From contig OZ017800.1 in the NCBI GenBank assembly GCA_963969395.1, forward strand, positions 12,060,479 through 12,124,478: a stretch of 64,000 nucleotides of DNA, written 5' to 3'. The number at the start of each line of letters is the position of its first letter. Position 1 is the stretch's first letter. Positions 51,208-62,471 of the stretch are shown here, in pieces. The notes under the pieces were generated by a model that was not told where the DNA came from, ran no database searches, and was given only the letters and a program-made list of their open reading frames with translations. The stretch is from Pseudoscleropodium purum. Lineage: Eukaryota; Streptophyta; Bryopsida; Hypnales; Brachytheciaceae. The position numbers were made by a program, and so were the translations under genes.

Positions 51208-51583
51208 CCTTAGAGCATCTCTACTATTTCATTAGAGGAACCCTTGGCCTAGTCAATGTAGAGTTTGCTTTTTAAAACCCCCCATTGCAGACACATAAGC
51301 TCCAAAAATGAGATTGGCCCCACCCAAATAAGCCTCCATCCTAGCACACCCACTCATCTCTTCTTGAAGCTTAGATTCTACTTGTTTGACAATATTTTGG
51401 TAACACTTTTTGAAAAGTTCAGCACATGTAGCAACTTCCACCAATGAGAATGCAAAGCTACCAAAGATACGGAGAGAAAGTTTGGAGAACTACTTCACTA
51501 GTGGAGTCTGGAAGGAGAGTTGAGCCTGCTGAAACCCATTTGATAATGCAATTTCCCAGTGAAAGAGTGGAGATGCTCTTAGT
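51208..51583. mobile_element. TIR element with TAGAGCATCTCTACT ends, about 375 bp
   Basis: The left end CTTAGAGCATCTCTACTATT mirrors the right end GAAAGAGTGGAGATGCTCTTAG. AGAGCATCTCC-type termini are common on plant MITEs. The frames inside are short, and I recognise no product. Confidence 0.7.
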
Positions 51584-51639
51584 GACTTTTGTAAAGAATT
51601 GGAAGAATTGGGGCCTCTTCCAACCTGTGGAAAATTTTA

Positions 51640-52426
51640 AAAACCGACAAGGCGTCAGTCCCAAGTCCCGAGCAGAAAGCCCCGGAATCTTCGAACTACA
51701 GTAGAGTCTCCGACGTCATCATTCTCCAACCCAAAATTCATCCAATCACGTTTCTCATCCATCCAATGGACAGAACAGTTCATCCGAAGCCAAAGCCCGT
51801 CGCGAAACCGGCGTGTATCTTCCTCGCTTCCTCCCCAAGGCAAGCACACGCACCAGTCGTTCCCATCCCAACCGCCGGTTCCAGATGCCCAAATGAACAC
51901 CCGTCCCCGCGTCCCCAAATCCGGTTCCCTCGTTCCCTCCAGAGTTCCCAAAGACCTCCACGCTTATTCCTACGAAGTTGACGAGACTACGCCGCCGAGG
52001 TCCCAGCTCGTGCGTAGTGCAGTCCAACTTTTGCAGCTCCCCATTACAAAGCTCGCCAAATATCAGTGCAACTTCCAAGAATTCTCCATCTACTTGAAAA
52101 AATTCAATTGGGTTCTAGCTCTATCGAAGAATCTGGAGAGAGGGACGTTGATAGGAAAGCTTTTGGTAGAAATTCCGCTGTTTTCTGACAATCTCTTGAC
52201 CTGGGAAGCAGCTTGAAGGCTCCGATCTTAGTTGCGTTTGCTCTCAGCTCTGTTGTGCGATTTGATTCTAGCACGCGATCTATAGAGATCGCGGTTTATA
52301 GGAAAAAATTTGGTAGAAAATCCCACTGTTTGTTATTTCATACTCTCTTGATCTTGCAAGAAGTTGCAAGAAGTTCCCGATCTTAGTTGGGTTTGATCTT
52401 CGTTCTGTTGCGCGAATTGGTTCGCA
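51640..52426 (+). promoter_or_regulatory. Alternative oxidase promoter and 5' leader, with an internal duplication
   Basis: GC content rises at about 51650 towards the AOX start. Two leader segments, about 52156-52262 and 52301-52420, repeat TTGGTAGAAA(T)TCC, CTCTTGA, CCGATCTTAGTTG(C/G)GTTTG and CTGTTG(T/C)GCGA. Between them lies the short hairpin CGCGATCT-ATAG-AGATCGCG. The open frames here have no recognisable domain. Confidence 0.6.
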
Positions 52427-55400
52427 ATGAGGGGTCGGATGGTATCCTTGTTGGTTCGCGAGGCGATGCGTCAAGCCTCAGTCTACGGTGTGCTGCAACG
52501 CGCTTCTCTTACAACCGGAAATTCGAGTTTCATCTTGAAGTCGACTATTGTCAACACCCCTACGAGATCATTGATTTCTTGGAGCGGCGCCAACTATCAG
52601 AACGAAACGAGAGCTTGGTCACCTTTTGTTCATCACATGAGCACTTCTGCGGCGCAGAAAACAGAAGAGGATTCGAAAGTTACGGCTTCTGAGGGGGCGA
52701 AGGAGGAGAAGGGCGAGAAGCCGACGGAGATTTCAAGTTATTGGGGGGTGGCTCCCAAGTTGCAGCACAAGGAGGACGGGACGCCTTGGAAGTGGACGTG
52801 CTTCACTGTGAGAACTCGAGCTTTTTTGTGTAACTTTGCTCTGTAATTTTAGTTTTTTTGAGAGAATTTGATGTGTTTGGTGGATTGTTTGATGTGACTG
52901 TGAAGATCTTGGTTATGGGAAAACCCTAGTTGGTTACTGAATGTTTGCTGTGTGCAGCCTCATGAGACGTACTACCCGGATGTCACGATTGATTTGGACA
53001 AAACGCATGAACGCAAGACGATGACTGACTCTATTGCGTATTGGACTGTGAAATCCTTGCGTATTCCTACGGATATCTTCTTTCAGGTATGATACTTCTG
53101 TTTTTTAGATTGTTAGAGAGTTTTGGGGGATGGTGATTGTAATTGCAGATTACATAACATTATTGAGTAGAGAGGCGGGGGGTCCTTTGACCGTGCCACT
53201 GTATCAGTGTTACAGTGATCCACAATTGGTGAAAAAGTTTGCATTCAAGATTTTTCCACAGTAGAAGGAGCCACGATTCATTGGAAGCAAATTGTCCCTT
53301 GCCTTGAAGGTCAAGAATGTTATGTATGTCATTGTTCTGGTTCTCAGACGGTTACTGTTGATTCGGGCTTTTCTCCCCTTTTTTTTTCCTCCTCTTTCTG
53401 TTGTTCCTTGTTTTTTTCAATCTTGTTGAAGGTTTCGTTATAGAGTGAGTTGCTGTAGCTAGCTGTGAATGGGATCCACACCTGAGAGGTTGTACTAACG
53501 AATGAAAGGGCAATAGCCCGAGGTTGGCCATGTTATGTATATTCCTTGCTACCGCTCTGCAATCCAGGAACTTGGCACTCGAAAGCACTACAATTGGTAG
53601 TTCCTTCATGAATTAAGTGCTTTCTGCCTGGACTGCAGGGTTGATGACGAGGTAAGCCTTGTATGCCCTGCACCAACTTCGAGTTTGCTCAACCTACATT
53701 TCTAATGGAGCTTGTAATGGAGGGTAACTGTATTGTAGATGTACTGTATCATGTGTTTGTTGATCAACTCAATTATCTGGTTATGGACTCTGACATTTGC
53801 CTTTGTATTGCTACGTTTCTAGCATACAAAATCGTCCATTTTTTTAATTCCAATCTTAGTGTACTTAGACGGCTTCTTTTTCAATTCTGTTTCGAAGGAC
53901 TCTGTCGTGAAGCTACAAGGATACATACAAAGATTGGAATTATTACTGAACTAAAAATTAGAGAGTGGAAGAAACAGATAACAACAGTTCTTTTCTGTTT
54001 TCCAGCAACAACCCTATGCAGGTTTCCTGTATGTTATGTCTACTGTCGGTGTGGATCGGAATCATATGCTCTTGACCAACTTGATGAGGATGAAATTTGT
54101 AGCAATAGGCTCTGACGTTCGCCTTCGTCTTGCTGCGTTTCAAGCGATCAGAATCTTCCATTGTTTACTTGAAACTTTGATGACGTTGACCTTCATTTTT
54201 TCGATTCTCTTGTAAAGGACCTTGATCTAAATCTAGTGCTCAAACTGTTGTGTCAGCTGAAAGAATAGTTCCTTATGTAGGTCAGTACAATAGTCTTGTT
54301 GTATTGATAACAAGAGGTCTGAGGCTGAAAGGATATACAGAGTTTGAGATTCTTACCGAACTAGGGATCTGAGAACAGTTTCATTCCGTATCCCATTAAC
54401 ACAATCCCCTTGTGGCACAATCACAGAAACGGTACGGCTGCCGTGCTATGATGCTGGAAACAGTGGCCGCAGTCCCCGGCATGGTGGGCGGCATGCTCCT
54501 CCACTTGAGGTCCCTCCGCCGTTTCGAAACCAGTGGCGGCTGGATCAAGGCTCTCCTGGAAGAAGCCGAGAACGAGCGCATGCACCTGATGACGTTCATG
54601 GAAGTGGCGAAGCCCAAGTGGTATGAGCGCTTGATCGTGCTTACGGTGCAGGGCGGCTTCTTCAACCTCTACTTCCTGCTCTACCTGGTGTCGCCGAGGT
54701 TGGCGCACCGGGTCACGGGGTACTTGGAGGAGGAGGCCATCTGGTCGTACACGCAGTTCCTCAAGCAGTTGGATGCGGGCAAGATTCCGAATGGGCCGGC
54801 GCCTGCTATTGCTATTGATTACTGGCGACTGCCGAAGAATGCCACTGTGAGAGACGTTGTCATGGTGGTGCGAGCGGATGAAGCCCATCACCGAGATGTC
54901 AACCATTTTGCTGCGGTACGTGCCCCTTAACATGAAGCAAAAAAGAATTTATAGATTTATGCTGCGCCCGCTTCTTTGGAAACATTGCATTGTCGAACCC
55001 GTCCTGTTGATACCTCATCACAGGACTCCTTTCCTAAGTCATTCCCTGAATATGCCAGAATGGGAGAAGTACATCTTCCTCATTGCTAAAGAATGTTCTG
55101 ATCACTCCATGTTCAGTGAATCTTTAGAGGTTCATCTGTCTTTGACGATTAGCAATGTTGTGTTTTCATTTTTTCATGTTTGAGGCCTTCTCAAATTGTA
55201 ATTATAGCTCTCAAATTGTGATCCTAATTCCAAGGTTCTAGGATTGTAGCCTAAGGGATGTTATGTTCTTTCTTTCTCTCCCTCTAGAGACAAGGCTCCA
55301 TTCCTTCATTCCCTGAAATGGGAGAATGGGAGAATGCGAGATTGCGAGGATGCATCCTCCTCATTGCTATTGAATGTTATGAACATACCATTTCCAGTGA

Positions 55401-56526
55401 GGTTTTAGAGGTTTGTCTTTACGTGATGGGTTATTAGCAATGTTGTGTTTGAGGTCTTCCGAAATTGTGATTGTAGCTTTCAAATTGTGATCCTCATTTT
55501 AAGGTTCTAAGGATTGTAGTCTCAGGAACGCTATGCTCTTTCTTTCTCTCCCTCTAGAGACAGGTCTCCGTCCCTTCTCAGTGCTGAAGAATGTTTCGAA
55601 CATTCCATTTTCGGTGATTGTTTAGAGGTTCATGTCTCGTTGGTTATTAGTAATTTTATGTTTCTTTTGATCATGTTTGAGGCCTTGTCAAATTTCTCTC
55701 CCTCTAGAGACAGGATTCCATTCATTCATCCCTCGGATTGGGAGAAGGGAAGAATGCATCCTCCTCATTGCTAATTAATGTTTGAACACTCCATTGTCAG
55801 TGAGTTTTTAGAGGTTCATCTGTCGTGAACTATTCGCAATGCTGTGTTTCCTTTTTTCATGTTTGAGGGCTTCTTAGATTGTGATTCTAGCTCACGTTGT
55901 GATTCTTATTCCAAGGTTCTAGGACCCTAGTCTACATTATGTTATGTTCTTTCATTCTCTCTCTCTACAGGGGAAAATTCTCCCATAATAATTTCCCATA
56001 ATCTCCCCTAGTGTCAGGGCTCGAGTTTCACTCTCATTTGTTAATCATGAGGGCTAGAACCTGTGTGACTCTCCCCTCCGTGAGTGAGACCTTTGATCAA
56101 CCAAAATGTATACATTTGTGAGTTCTAGACAATCTGATATCGTGTCACATAACTTGCTGTTTGCTTTTAGGACATACCGGTTAATGGTTATGTAGTCCAT
56201 TTCAGTGAATGAGGGCACAGTCCATTTGTCAGAATGGTGTTTTTCTGAGTGCTTAGAGCTCTAAAACCGGTGGTATTGACCTGAAATGTTTTGTGGGCAA
56301 CTGAAACTGCACCGATATCTGCCAATTTAACGAATGCGGGCTGTTCTTTGATTTCCTATGAAACTCGTGTTGAAGAATTTGACTTCGATAAGAGCATTCT
56401 GCAAGCATAAGGTGTATTGGCACTGTGGTTTAGGAGTCTGATTTCCATGGATCATGTCATGCGCAGGATATTCACGAGCACGGCAAGGAGTTGCGAGAAT
56501 CGCCTGCTCCCGTTGGATACCACTAG
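52427..56526 (+). CDS. AOX: Mitochondrial alternative oxidase (AOX)
   Basis: AOX is a di-iron ubiquinol oxidase on the matrix face of the inner mitochondrial membrane. It bypasses complexes III and IV by reducing oxygen to water. The exons are 52427-52807, 52958-53086, 54427-54915 and 56467-56526, all GT-AG and in phase, giving 352 residues. Exon sizes 129, 489 and 60 follow the conserved plant layout. The N terminus is Arg-rich with few acidic residues, as in mitochondrial presequences. The regulatory cysteines are Cys125 (WKWTCF) and Cys175 (RYGCRAMM), 50 apart as in plant AOX1. The iron ligands, numbered by correspondence with Arabidopsis AOX1A, are Glu181 (LETVAAVPG), Glu220 and His223 ([10 protein letters not shown]), Glu271 (LEEEAI), Glu322 and His325 ([12 protein letters not shown]). 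The protein ends ESPAPVGYH. One oddity is Trp276 where most plant AOX have His (EEEAIHSY). The gene appears functional. Confidence 0.98.
53780..54390. repeat. Diverged direct duplication in AOX intron 2
   Basis: GGACTCTGACATTTGCCTTTGT, GCTACGTTTC and ATCGTCCATT (from about 53784) are repeated as GGCTCTGACGTTCGCCTTCGT, GCTGCGTTTC and ATCTTCCATT (from about 54109). TTACTGAACTA and TTACCGAACTA lie at corresponding downstream places. The period is about 325 bp. Confidence 0.7.
55019..55970. repeat. Imperfect tandem repeat, four units, in AOX intron 3
   Basis: Units open with CAGGACTCC, CAAGGCTCC, CAGGTCTCC and CAGGATTCC at 55021, 55291, 55561 and 55711. They run about 270, 270, 150 (truncated) and 260 bp. 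Shared blocks are ATCCTCCTCATTGCTA, TTTAGAGGTTCAT, CATGTTTGAGGCCTT, AAGGTTCTAGGA and CTCTCCCTCTAGAGACA. The expansion makes this by far the longest AOX intron. Confidence 0.87.
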
Positions 56527-57505
56527 TTGGATACGCTTCTATTAGGGATCTCTGTTAAGGATTGCAAACACAGTACGAGGGTATGAGATTCGAAACTTAG
56601 CAGCAAAACTAGCTTTACACCAAGATTAGGCATGGAGCCTGCGATTGGTGTAAAATTCCGAATGAAACTCAATGAGTAAATAATGCATATCTCTATTCTA
56701 GTGGAGTGGTTATGTACAGATTTATTATTGGATATCTTCAATCTCTTGCATGAGAGATTCAGTAGCTAGTATGACTGAAATTTTGATGTGTAGGAATTAG
56801 AGCACTCGGAAGGTTTACAATCTGATGTTACAAACTGGTTGCCACTGACAGTATAAGTTGGTGGGTTGGTTGGTTGGTGAATCGTCAAACCTTGTGTGCA
56901 GCAGAGTTGTAGTCGGATGCTGTACGAGTCCGTACTTTTGTTGTTGCAAAAGAAAGATCTATAAAGACGGACGAGTTCTTGATGTGATTCGCCTAGTGTT
57001 TCTACAATGCTTCCTTCATGTGACAATTCGACAATTTTTCATTTGCTCCTGTGGTACTGTATATTGTTTTGCATCTTTTTGTATTGTATATTGGTGAATG
57101 TCTTGTAAGCAGTAAAGGAGGTTGAAGACCAAAAGTGTCCAATGAATGACTTTCAAGGAAATTGGAGAAACAAAGAATGCACCTTTTCATTGAGGAATCT
57201 TGTAAATTTTAGTTGCCTACCTTGGTGAGAGGGTTGCTTCCTTCCAATGCCTATATCTAGTTTCTAAATGGTACCCAATATGGAGAGCAAAACTTCGAAT
57301 TGGCAGATTTAATTTATTCATCCATTGTTAGTGGAGTTGTATTTAAGTTATGCAAATAAAGTTTGGTACAAAAACAAGTGCTTCTATGAAGTATATGATT
57401 CATTAGAGGGCACTATAGTTAATTTTTGTCAGACTTGACTTTTGGCCTTCCTTCATAAATAGCTACTCACAAGGCCCTCCTAAACTTGGATTTTGAGAAA
57501 AGTTT
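56527..57505. other. AOX 3' UTR and downstream DNA, no gene seen
   Basis: The AOX stop is followed by presumed 3' UTR. Several open frames of 60-86 codons on both strands show no recognisable domain. Confidence 0.45.
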
Positions 57506-57695
57506 TGGAGGACCCTTTGAGTGGTTGTCCTTGAAGTTGGCCCAAACGCAAGTTTTCTCCTAAACAACTCTAATACATACTATTAGAAGTTGACTAAAGT
57601 TTTGGAGGACCCTTTGAGTAGTTGTCCTTGAAGTTGGCTCATAACACAAGTTTTCTCCTAAACTCTAATACACACTATTAGAAGTTGACAAACCT
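57506..57695. repeat. Tandem duplication, two copies of about 95 bp
   Basis: TTTTGGAGGACCCTTTGAGT, GGTTGTCCTTGAAGTTGGC, CAAGTTTTCTCCTAAAC and CTATTAGAAGTTGAC occur twice in order. Confidence 0.87.
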
Positions 57696-58372
57696 TTTTG
57701 GTGCCCTAAAGGCCTGCAATAGAACATTGTGGTATACAATCTTTCTATATTTTGCCAATATTGTTGAAGCATAGGGTAATGGGAAGCTACATAGTCAAAT
57801 GTTTGGAGGACATTGTCTTCACAATGCCACACTTTTGACTATTGAATCATAATAATTTGCTAAAAAATTTTATCCCCTTGTATAATATAATAGGGTATGA
57901 ATGAAGGCATTGCCACCCTCAACAAGTCCAAATCAAGTAACCATAATTTAACTCCTAAATGCCAAAGGATTTTGCTAACCTCCAAAGTTATAGTCATCAT
58001 ATTAAATACCAAAAGAAGTATGACAACTTATGTTTACATAGTCATAGAATGCCTCTTTTAGGCTCACTTCAATTCATTTTAAATTAAAATTGAATTAACT
58101 TACATTGCTTGCACTCCCCCCTACTTGTGGTTTTCAAGAATTACTTCCCAATGCATTCAATATGGGATATTTCAATTGTATTTTGAATTCTATCACTGTG
58201 TCCATATTTTGTGTTTTGAAATTTGTACCTATATCCATATCTATATTTTTAAAATTTGTATGCATATTTTATATCTATATACCATATCTATACTCTGTAT
58301 TTGTACTTTGTAACCAAACTATATAATTATATTTTGTATCTGTATTTAGATGGTTAAGATTGTCTGTTCGAT

Positions 58373-58594
58373 CACTACAAGAAAAAGGGATGTTTTAAAT
58401 GAGTTTTTAAATATAGTCTTAGATATAAGATTATAAATTATGACCTTCAAGGAGATTTTCAATCAAACTTTATTAAAAATACATGTGTTTATAGTAGATT
58501 TTGCTAAAAATTTCATTAAAGGTCATTACTTATAATCTTATGCTTAGGACTATACTTAAAAACTCACTTAAAACACTCCTTTCTCTTGGTAGTG
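58373..58594. mobile_element. CACTA-derived palindromic MITE, subfamily 1, copy 2 (222 bp)
   Basis: The left end CACTACAAGAAAAAGGGATG mirrors the right end CACTCCTTTCTCTTGGTAGTG. Further mirrored blocks run almost to the centre. The 3-bp direct duplication GAT flanks it at 58370-58372 and 58595-58597. CACTACAAGAAA is the classic CACTA superfamily terminus. Confidence 0.94.
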
Positions 58595-58599
58595 GATGG

Positions 58600-60170
58600 A
58601 CATCAATAGTTTTGATTTTTTTAGAAGATTGACAGCATTTTGGAGGCAGGGGATTTTTTTTAATTCATACTAATGGCTCTACATTTTTCTTAGATCCCAA
58701 TAAATATGATTAATACCTGAAAGATGTATAACATCTTTTGGACTACATAATCACATTTAAATTATTGTTTCTAAAATGAAAGTATAGTTCTTTTTAGAAT
58801 TATTTTTTGAAAAATTTAAATGTAATATATTTGCAATGCACCTCAAGCATTCTTTGAATGAGTAATTGAAGGCTAATTGGGCTAACTACAAATTGGATGT
58901 GGCTAATGTTTAAATTGATGATGAACAAAGTTAGTAATCTACATATGGATGAAGGGTGCATAACTTAAATGGGTGAAATGTGCAAGGGAGTGAGTCATTT
59001 CCTTATATGAAGTGATAGAAATTTTTTACTGTAGAACTAAAGTGGTAAAGGAATGAATCATCTCTTATAGTGATAGTAAATTCTAATTTTTGAAAAAAAG
59101 AAGTTGAATCTAAATATAGAATTGAAGTGATAAAGGATATAGATTGAATGCCACTTTAAGATTAGAAGATTTAGGGAAGGTCTTTAGTTTGGATACAAAA
59201 AACTAGAAGGATCCAATGACTAAGAATGAGGCTTATGGGAGAGAACAACTCTTTTTGTGCTCTCCTCAAGGTTAGAAGGTTGAGCCATCGTTAAGCCCTT
59301 GGTGGCTTAATGCTTGGTTATTTATTTATTTAAACATTGAGGAAGCGCTTCAATAGTGTAACCACAAAAACATATCTATATAACTAAAAGTAACTTACCT
59401 TTGTATTTGATGAGACCAATATTTCTTAGTAATTGCTTGCTTTTGTTGACCTTCCACCTACCGCTTGGCATTCTGAACCGTCAAACGAATGACCGTCAAA
59501 GAATTGTTCCATCTCTGCAGGACAGCCATGATTCTTATATTCGGCACTTCAACCTGCGCAAAAGCCTCCGCTGTCAGAAGACAAAACCCAATGAGAAGAT
59601 GTTCACTTGGTGCAATTTCAAATGCGAATCAAAGGATTCACATTACTAAGATTCAGTCTTTCATCTCACAACAACTTCCAATTGCCTCCTCTTCATCAAT
59701 CATCCAGGAAAATCTCTACACACATTCAAACGGATGTGTCCATAACCCATCTTATCATCACTTTGGAGAACAATTTGTAAAGCAAAGTTGAGGAAGTGAT
59801 TCTTTTGGGGTCATCTCAGAAAAGCCACACGTGACAATATGACACTGGAATCAGTGACCGTGTTGCTGAAGGAAGATTGATGAAGGATACAGGGGTGCAA
59901 CGTTTGCATTATCCTGTCGATAAACAGCTCCAAATTCTCTTTGCATGATCCACTTTCTGCTTATCACGTGTACACAATGCACATCCAAAAGTTGCGAAGG
60001 TTATGCATCTGTATGCCGAAGAATCATGCAACCCGGGCATCATTTACAGAAGCAGGCATGGTCTGAAATGATAAACTACTGCAACTCTAAATGGGCAATT
60101 AGAAATCGAGCTCTCTGAGAAGTAAACAAATGACACAATGTTCTCGGGTAAAGCCCGTAGAGATTAAGTC
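58600..60170. other. Intergenic DNA and probable promoter of the F-box gene
   Basis: The sequence is AT-rich to about 59400, then becomes more balanced towards the F-box gene. The frame at 59489-59791 has no recognisable domain. Confidence 0.45.
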
Positions 60171-60245
60171 ATGGATTGCATTCGGCAGAAAGGATTGGGA
60201 CATTGGAGCACGGCAAAACCTCCGCTGGAAGATGTGAATCCCTAA
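60171..60245 (+). promoter_or_regulatory. Upstream short ORF in the presumed F-box leader
   Basis: An ATG at 60171 opens 24 codons ending in TAA at 60243-60245, about 170 bp before the main ATG and in the same frame. If transcribed it could lower translation of the F-box protein. Transcription of this part is inferred only from proximity. Confidence 0.35.
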
Positions 60246-60416
60246 TCCAAAACTACAGCGTTAGAAAAGATGTTCGGATGCTGTCAAACTCCAAATCATG
60301 GCCTTCGTATCCAGTTCACAAGAGCAAATTGAGGCGGTCGTACACTTCTCTGGTTTACTGGATCATGAGGATTCTCAAGAGCAAGATTGATGATGGATAC
60401 ACAGTGAACGTATGCC

Positions 60417-61853
60417 ATGGAAGGAGGTTACAGATATTACCGAAGTAAAGCAGCATCGTTGACGCCTAAAACAATCTGGGGTCGAGACGAAGAGATTGAC
60501 GAAGCAGGCACATCGTCATGCGAATCCGTTTCGAAGAGGATGAACTCAAATCTCTGGAGCAAGCTACCGCAGCACATCATCGACTGCATCTACGCCAGAG
60601 TATCTTACCTGGACTTCTTCCGTCTCCGATGCGTGTGCAAACGATGGAACTCCCTCTTCCACTCACCTACGTTCCTAGAAGAGAATCCGAGCGCGCCATT
60701 TTCAGAGCCCTGGTTCCTGGTTATTACAAAGCAATTTGTACGCTACCTCATCTTCGATAAGAGCTGGATTTGGATCTGCCTACCGGGATTCATCAAGAAA
60801 ACATGGACAATTGGGAGCCATAATAGTCTTCTATACGCGATTCGAAAAGAAGAAGGGGCTCTCAAGGTCGGCGTGTTTAACCCTAGAACGAAGATATGGA
60901 AAGAGCTTCCCGCATTGCAGAAAAACGAGAAACATGTCCACTTGCACGGGATGGTGACGGAGGGGGAGCACTACAAGCTAATCCTGGTGACGAATCCCGA
61001 GCAGTCCATGCGGAGCGAGAACAGCACCACGCAAGTCTACGACTCTGTTTCGAATTCGTGGTATCTTTCAAGAGCTGAGATCCCTAAAGGCCGCAACGGA
61101 CGGTTTAGTGAAAACACAGTTTGCTGCAACGGTGCCTTGTATGCATACAATGAGCAACCGAATGACACTGAGCCCTCGCTCGACGGCCTCCTCACCCTAG
61201 ACTTGGAAAGGGACGAATGGAGCTGGGTGGCAGGGCTGTTTCCTTGTGAAACGCCCCTGTTCCATGTGTTCGGCCTCAACATGAGCCGCCCGAGCCTCCA
61301 ACACCATGGTTTGTTTTCATGGCAGGGAAGGATTTATGCGGCTGCCAAAAACATGCGCAATATTGGTAGAATCAGCTTCTCCATCTGGGAGCTTCAGGAG
61401 AATCACGCATGGAAAGAAGTGAACCAAATGCCGTGGGACCACTTCAACTGGCTCTCTGATGAACAAGACTACCCGAACTACGGCATGTCCGGGACGTTGC
61501 TTGTGCAACACAACAGCTTCCAATGCCGGAATCTGGTGCTCATCTGTGGCTTCTTGGAAGACGAGGATTTGCCCTTCAAGTTTGTCCTCTATGACCTTAT
61601 CAAGCGCGAGTGGCACCGTCTGGACGTGCCGATGCTGCTTAATCACGCGGGATGCGTGGACCACAGCTTGGACACCAGCACCACCGATAGTAGTCCTACT
61701 GAGGAAGAGGCCCGATTGACGAGCTCGACGTCTTCCAGCAGTGAGGAAATCAGTAGTGTGAATACCTCCGACACCGACGCAGATGAGAGATCAAGAGATG
61801 TCTCTGGGTTGCATGAACTTGACAATGATCATTGCCCCGCGGCCGATCAGTGA
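60417..61853 (+). CDS. F-box protein with kelch-like repeats
   Basis: This is the likely substrate adaptor of an SCF ubiquitin ligase: the F-box binds SKP1 and the C-terminal propeller binds the target. It is a single exon of 478 codons. The F-box lies at about residues 46-85 (LWSKLPQHIIDCIYARVSYL, then FFRLRCVCKRWNSL), with the usual leucine-proline start and the CKRWN motif. Residues of about 150-415 show kelch-like strands: VFNPRTKIWKELPAL, VYDSVSNSWYLSRAEIP, DLERDEWSWVAGL, GRIYAAAKNM and LYDLIKREWHRLDVP. Residues 419-478 form a Ser/Thr/Glu/Asp-rich, probably disordered tail (TSSTSSSSEEISS). The ATG at 60417 is preceded by no in-frame ATG closer than the short ORF at 60171. The target is unknown and I cannot name an ortholog. 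Confidence 0.88.
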   Translation: MEGGYRYYRSKAASLTPKTIWGRDEEIDEAGTSSCESVSKRMNSNLWSKLPQHIIDCIYARVSYLDFFRLRCVCKRWNSLFHSPTFLEENPSAPFSEPWFLVITKQFVRYLIFDKSWIWICLPGFIKKTWTIGSHNSLLYAIRKEEGALKVGVFNPRTKIWKELPALQKNEKHVHLHGMVTEGEHYKLILVTNPEQSMRSENSTTQVYDSVSNSWYLSRAEIPKGRNGRFSENTVCCNGALYAYNEQPNDTEPSLDGLLTLDLERDEWSWVAGLFPCETPLFHVFGLNMSRPSLQHHGLFSWQGRIYAAAKNMRNIGRISFSIWELQENHAWKEVNQMPWDHFNWLSDEQDYPNYGMSGTLLVQHNSFQCRNLVLICGFLEDEDLPFKFVLYDLIKREWHRLDVPMLLNHAGCVDHSLDTSTTDSSPTEEEARLTSSTSSSSEEISSVNTSDTDADERSRDVSGLHELDNDHCPAADQ

Positions 61854-62009
61854 ATGTCGATCTTTATGAATGCAATGAACGTCCCCTTGCTTGTTGAATC
61901 ACATAGACACTCTACGTCGCTGTGATGTCCAATTGATTGTCAATAACCTTCACATTAACTGGTACGTGTTTGGTGCGTGCTCTCAAGAGTCCGCTCTCAC
62001 TAAAACAGC

Positions 62010-62470
62010 TGCTGCGGTTGCTTGCCGTGGAGGACAATTTTGCAAGAAAATTGAGTGTGAGGGAAACCATACTCTTCATAAATGTCGCAAAAGGACATCA
62101 GGATATTGTAACTACCAAACGCTCGTAAACGCGCAGCTCGTTCACCAATTCCTGTAGCACCAGCTCGAGCTCCAGTTAATTGAGCAGGCCACCCCGACCG
62201 ATATTTTGATCATTTGGGCTTCTTCTCGGTTTCCAAATCAAAGGAGTTTATTCCACTGAAATAAGTGCGGCGGTTGCTCGCCGTGCAGAAGAATTGAGTT
62301 TAGGACATTGAGTGTGACCAAATCCATACTCTTCATAAAATTTCGCAGAAGGACATCCGGATATGACTTGTAAATGCTTAGCGAAATCGCAGTCATTCCT
62401 ACAACTCCAGCCCGAGCGCCAGTTACTTCCCGGCTTTCGAGCTCTTGAGCTTCTTCTTGGATTCGAAAGC
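62010..62470. repeat. Direct duplication upstream of the Hint gene, about 255 bp period
   Basis: GCGGTTGCTTGCCGTGGAG near 62015 and GCGGTTGCTCGCCGTGCAG near 62271 open two parallel segments. Shared blocks are ATTGAGTGTGA, CCATACTCTTCATAAA, GGACATC(A/C)GGATAT and AGCTC(G/T)(A/T)G. The second copy runs right up to the putative Hint start codon, so part of its leader may have been duplicated. Confidence 0.75.
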
Positions 62471-62471
62471 A

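Noticed and set aside
51766..52216. Pro-rich frames upstream of AOX as a separate gene
   Set aside because: They have no recognisable domain, overlap one another in different frames, and lie where the AOX promoter and leader are expected.
54421..54933. 170-codon open frame antisense to AOX exon 3
   Set aside because: It is the mirror of a strongly conserved GC-rich exon and resembles no protein family.
60176..60448. 90-codon frame overlapping the F-box start
   Set aside because: It opens with TTG rather than ATG and resembles no family. It is probably leader sequence.
60883..61825. Several 60-115 codon frames overlapping the F-box gene
   Set aside because: All are alternative-frame shadows of the 478-codon F-box frame.
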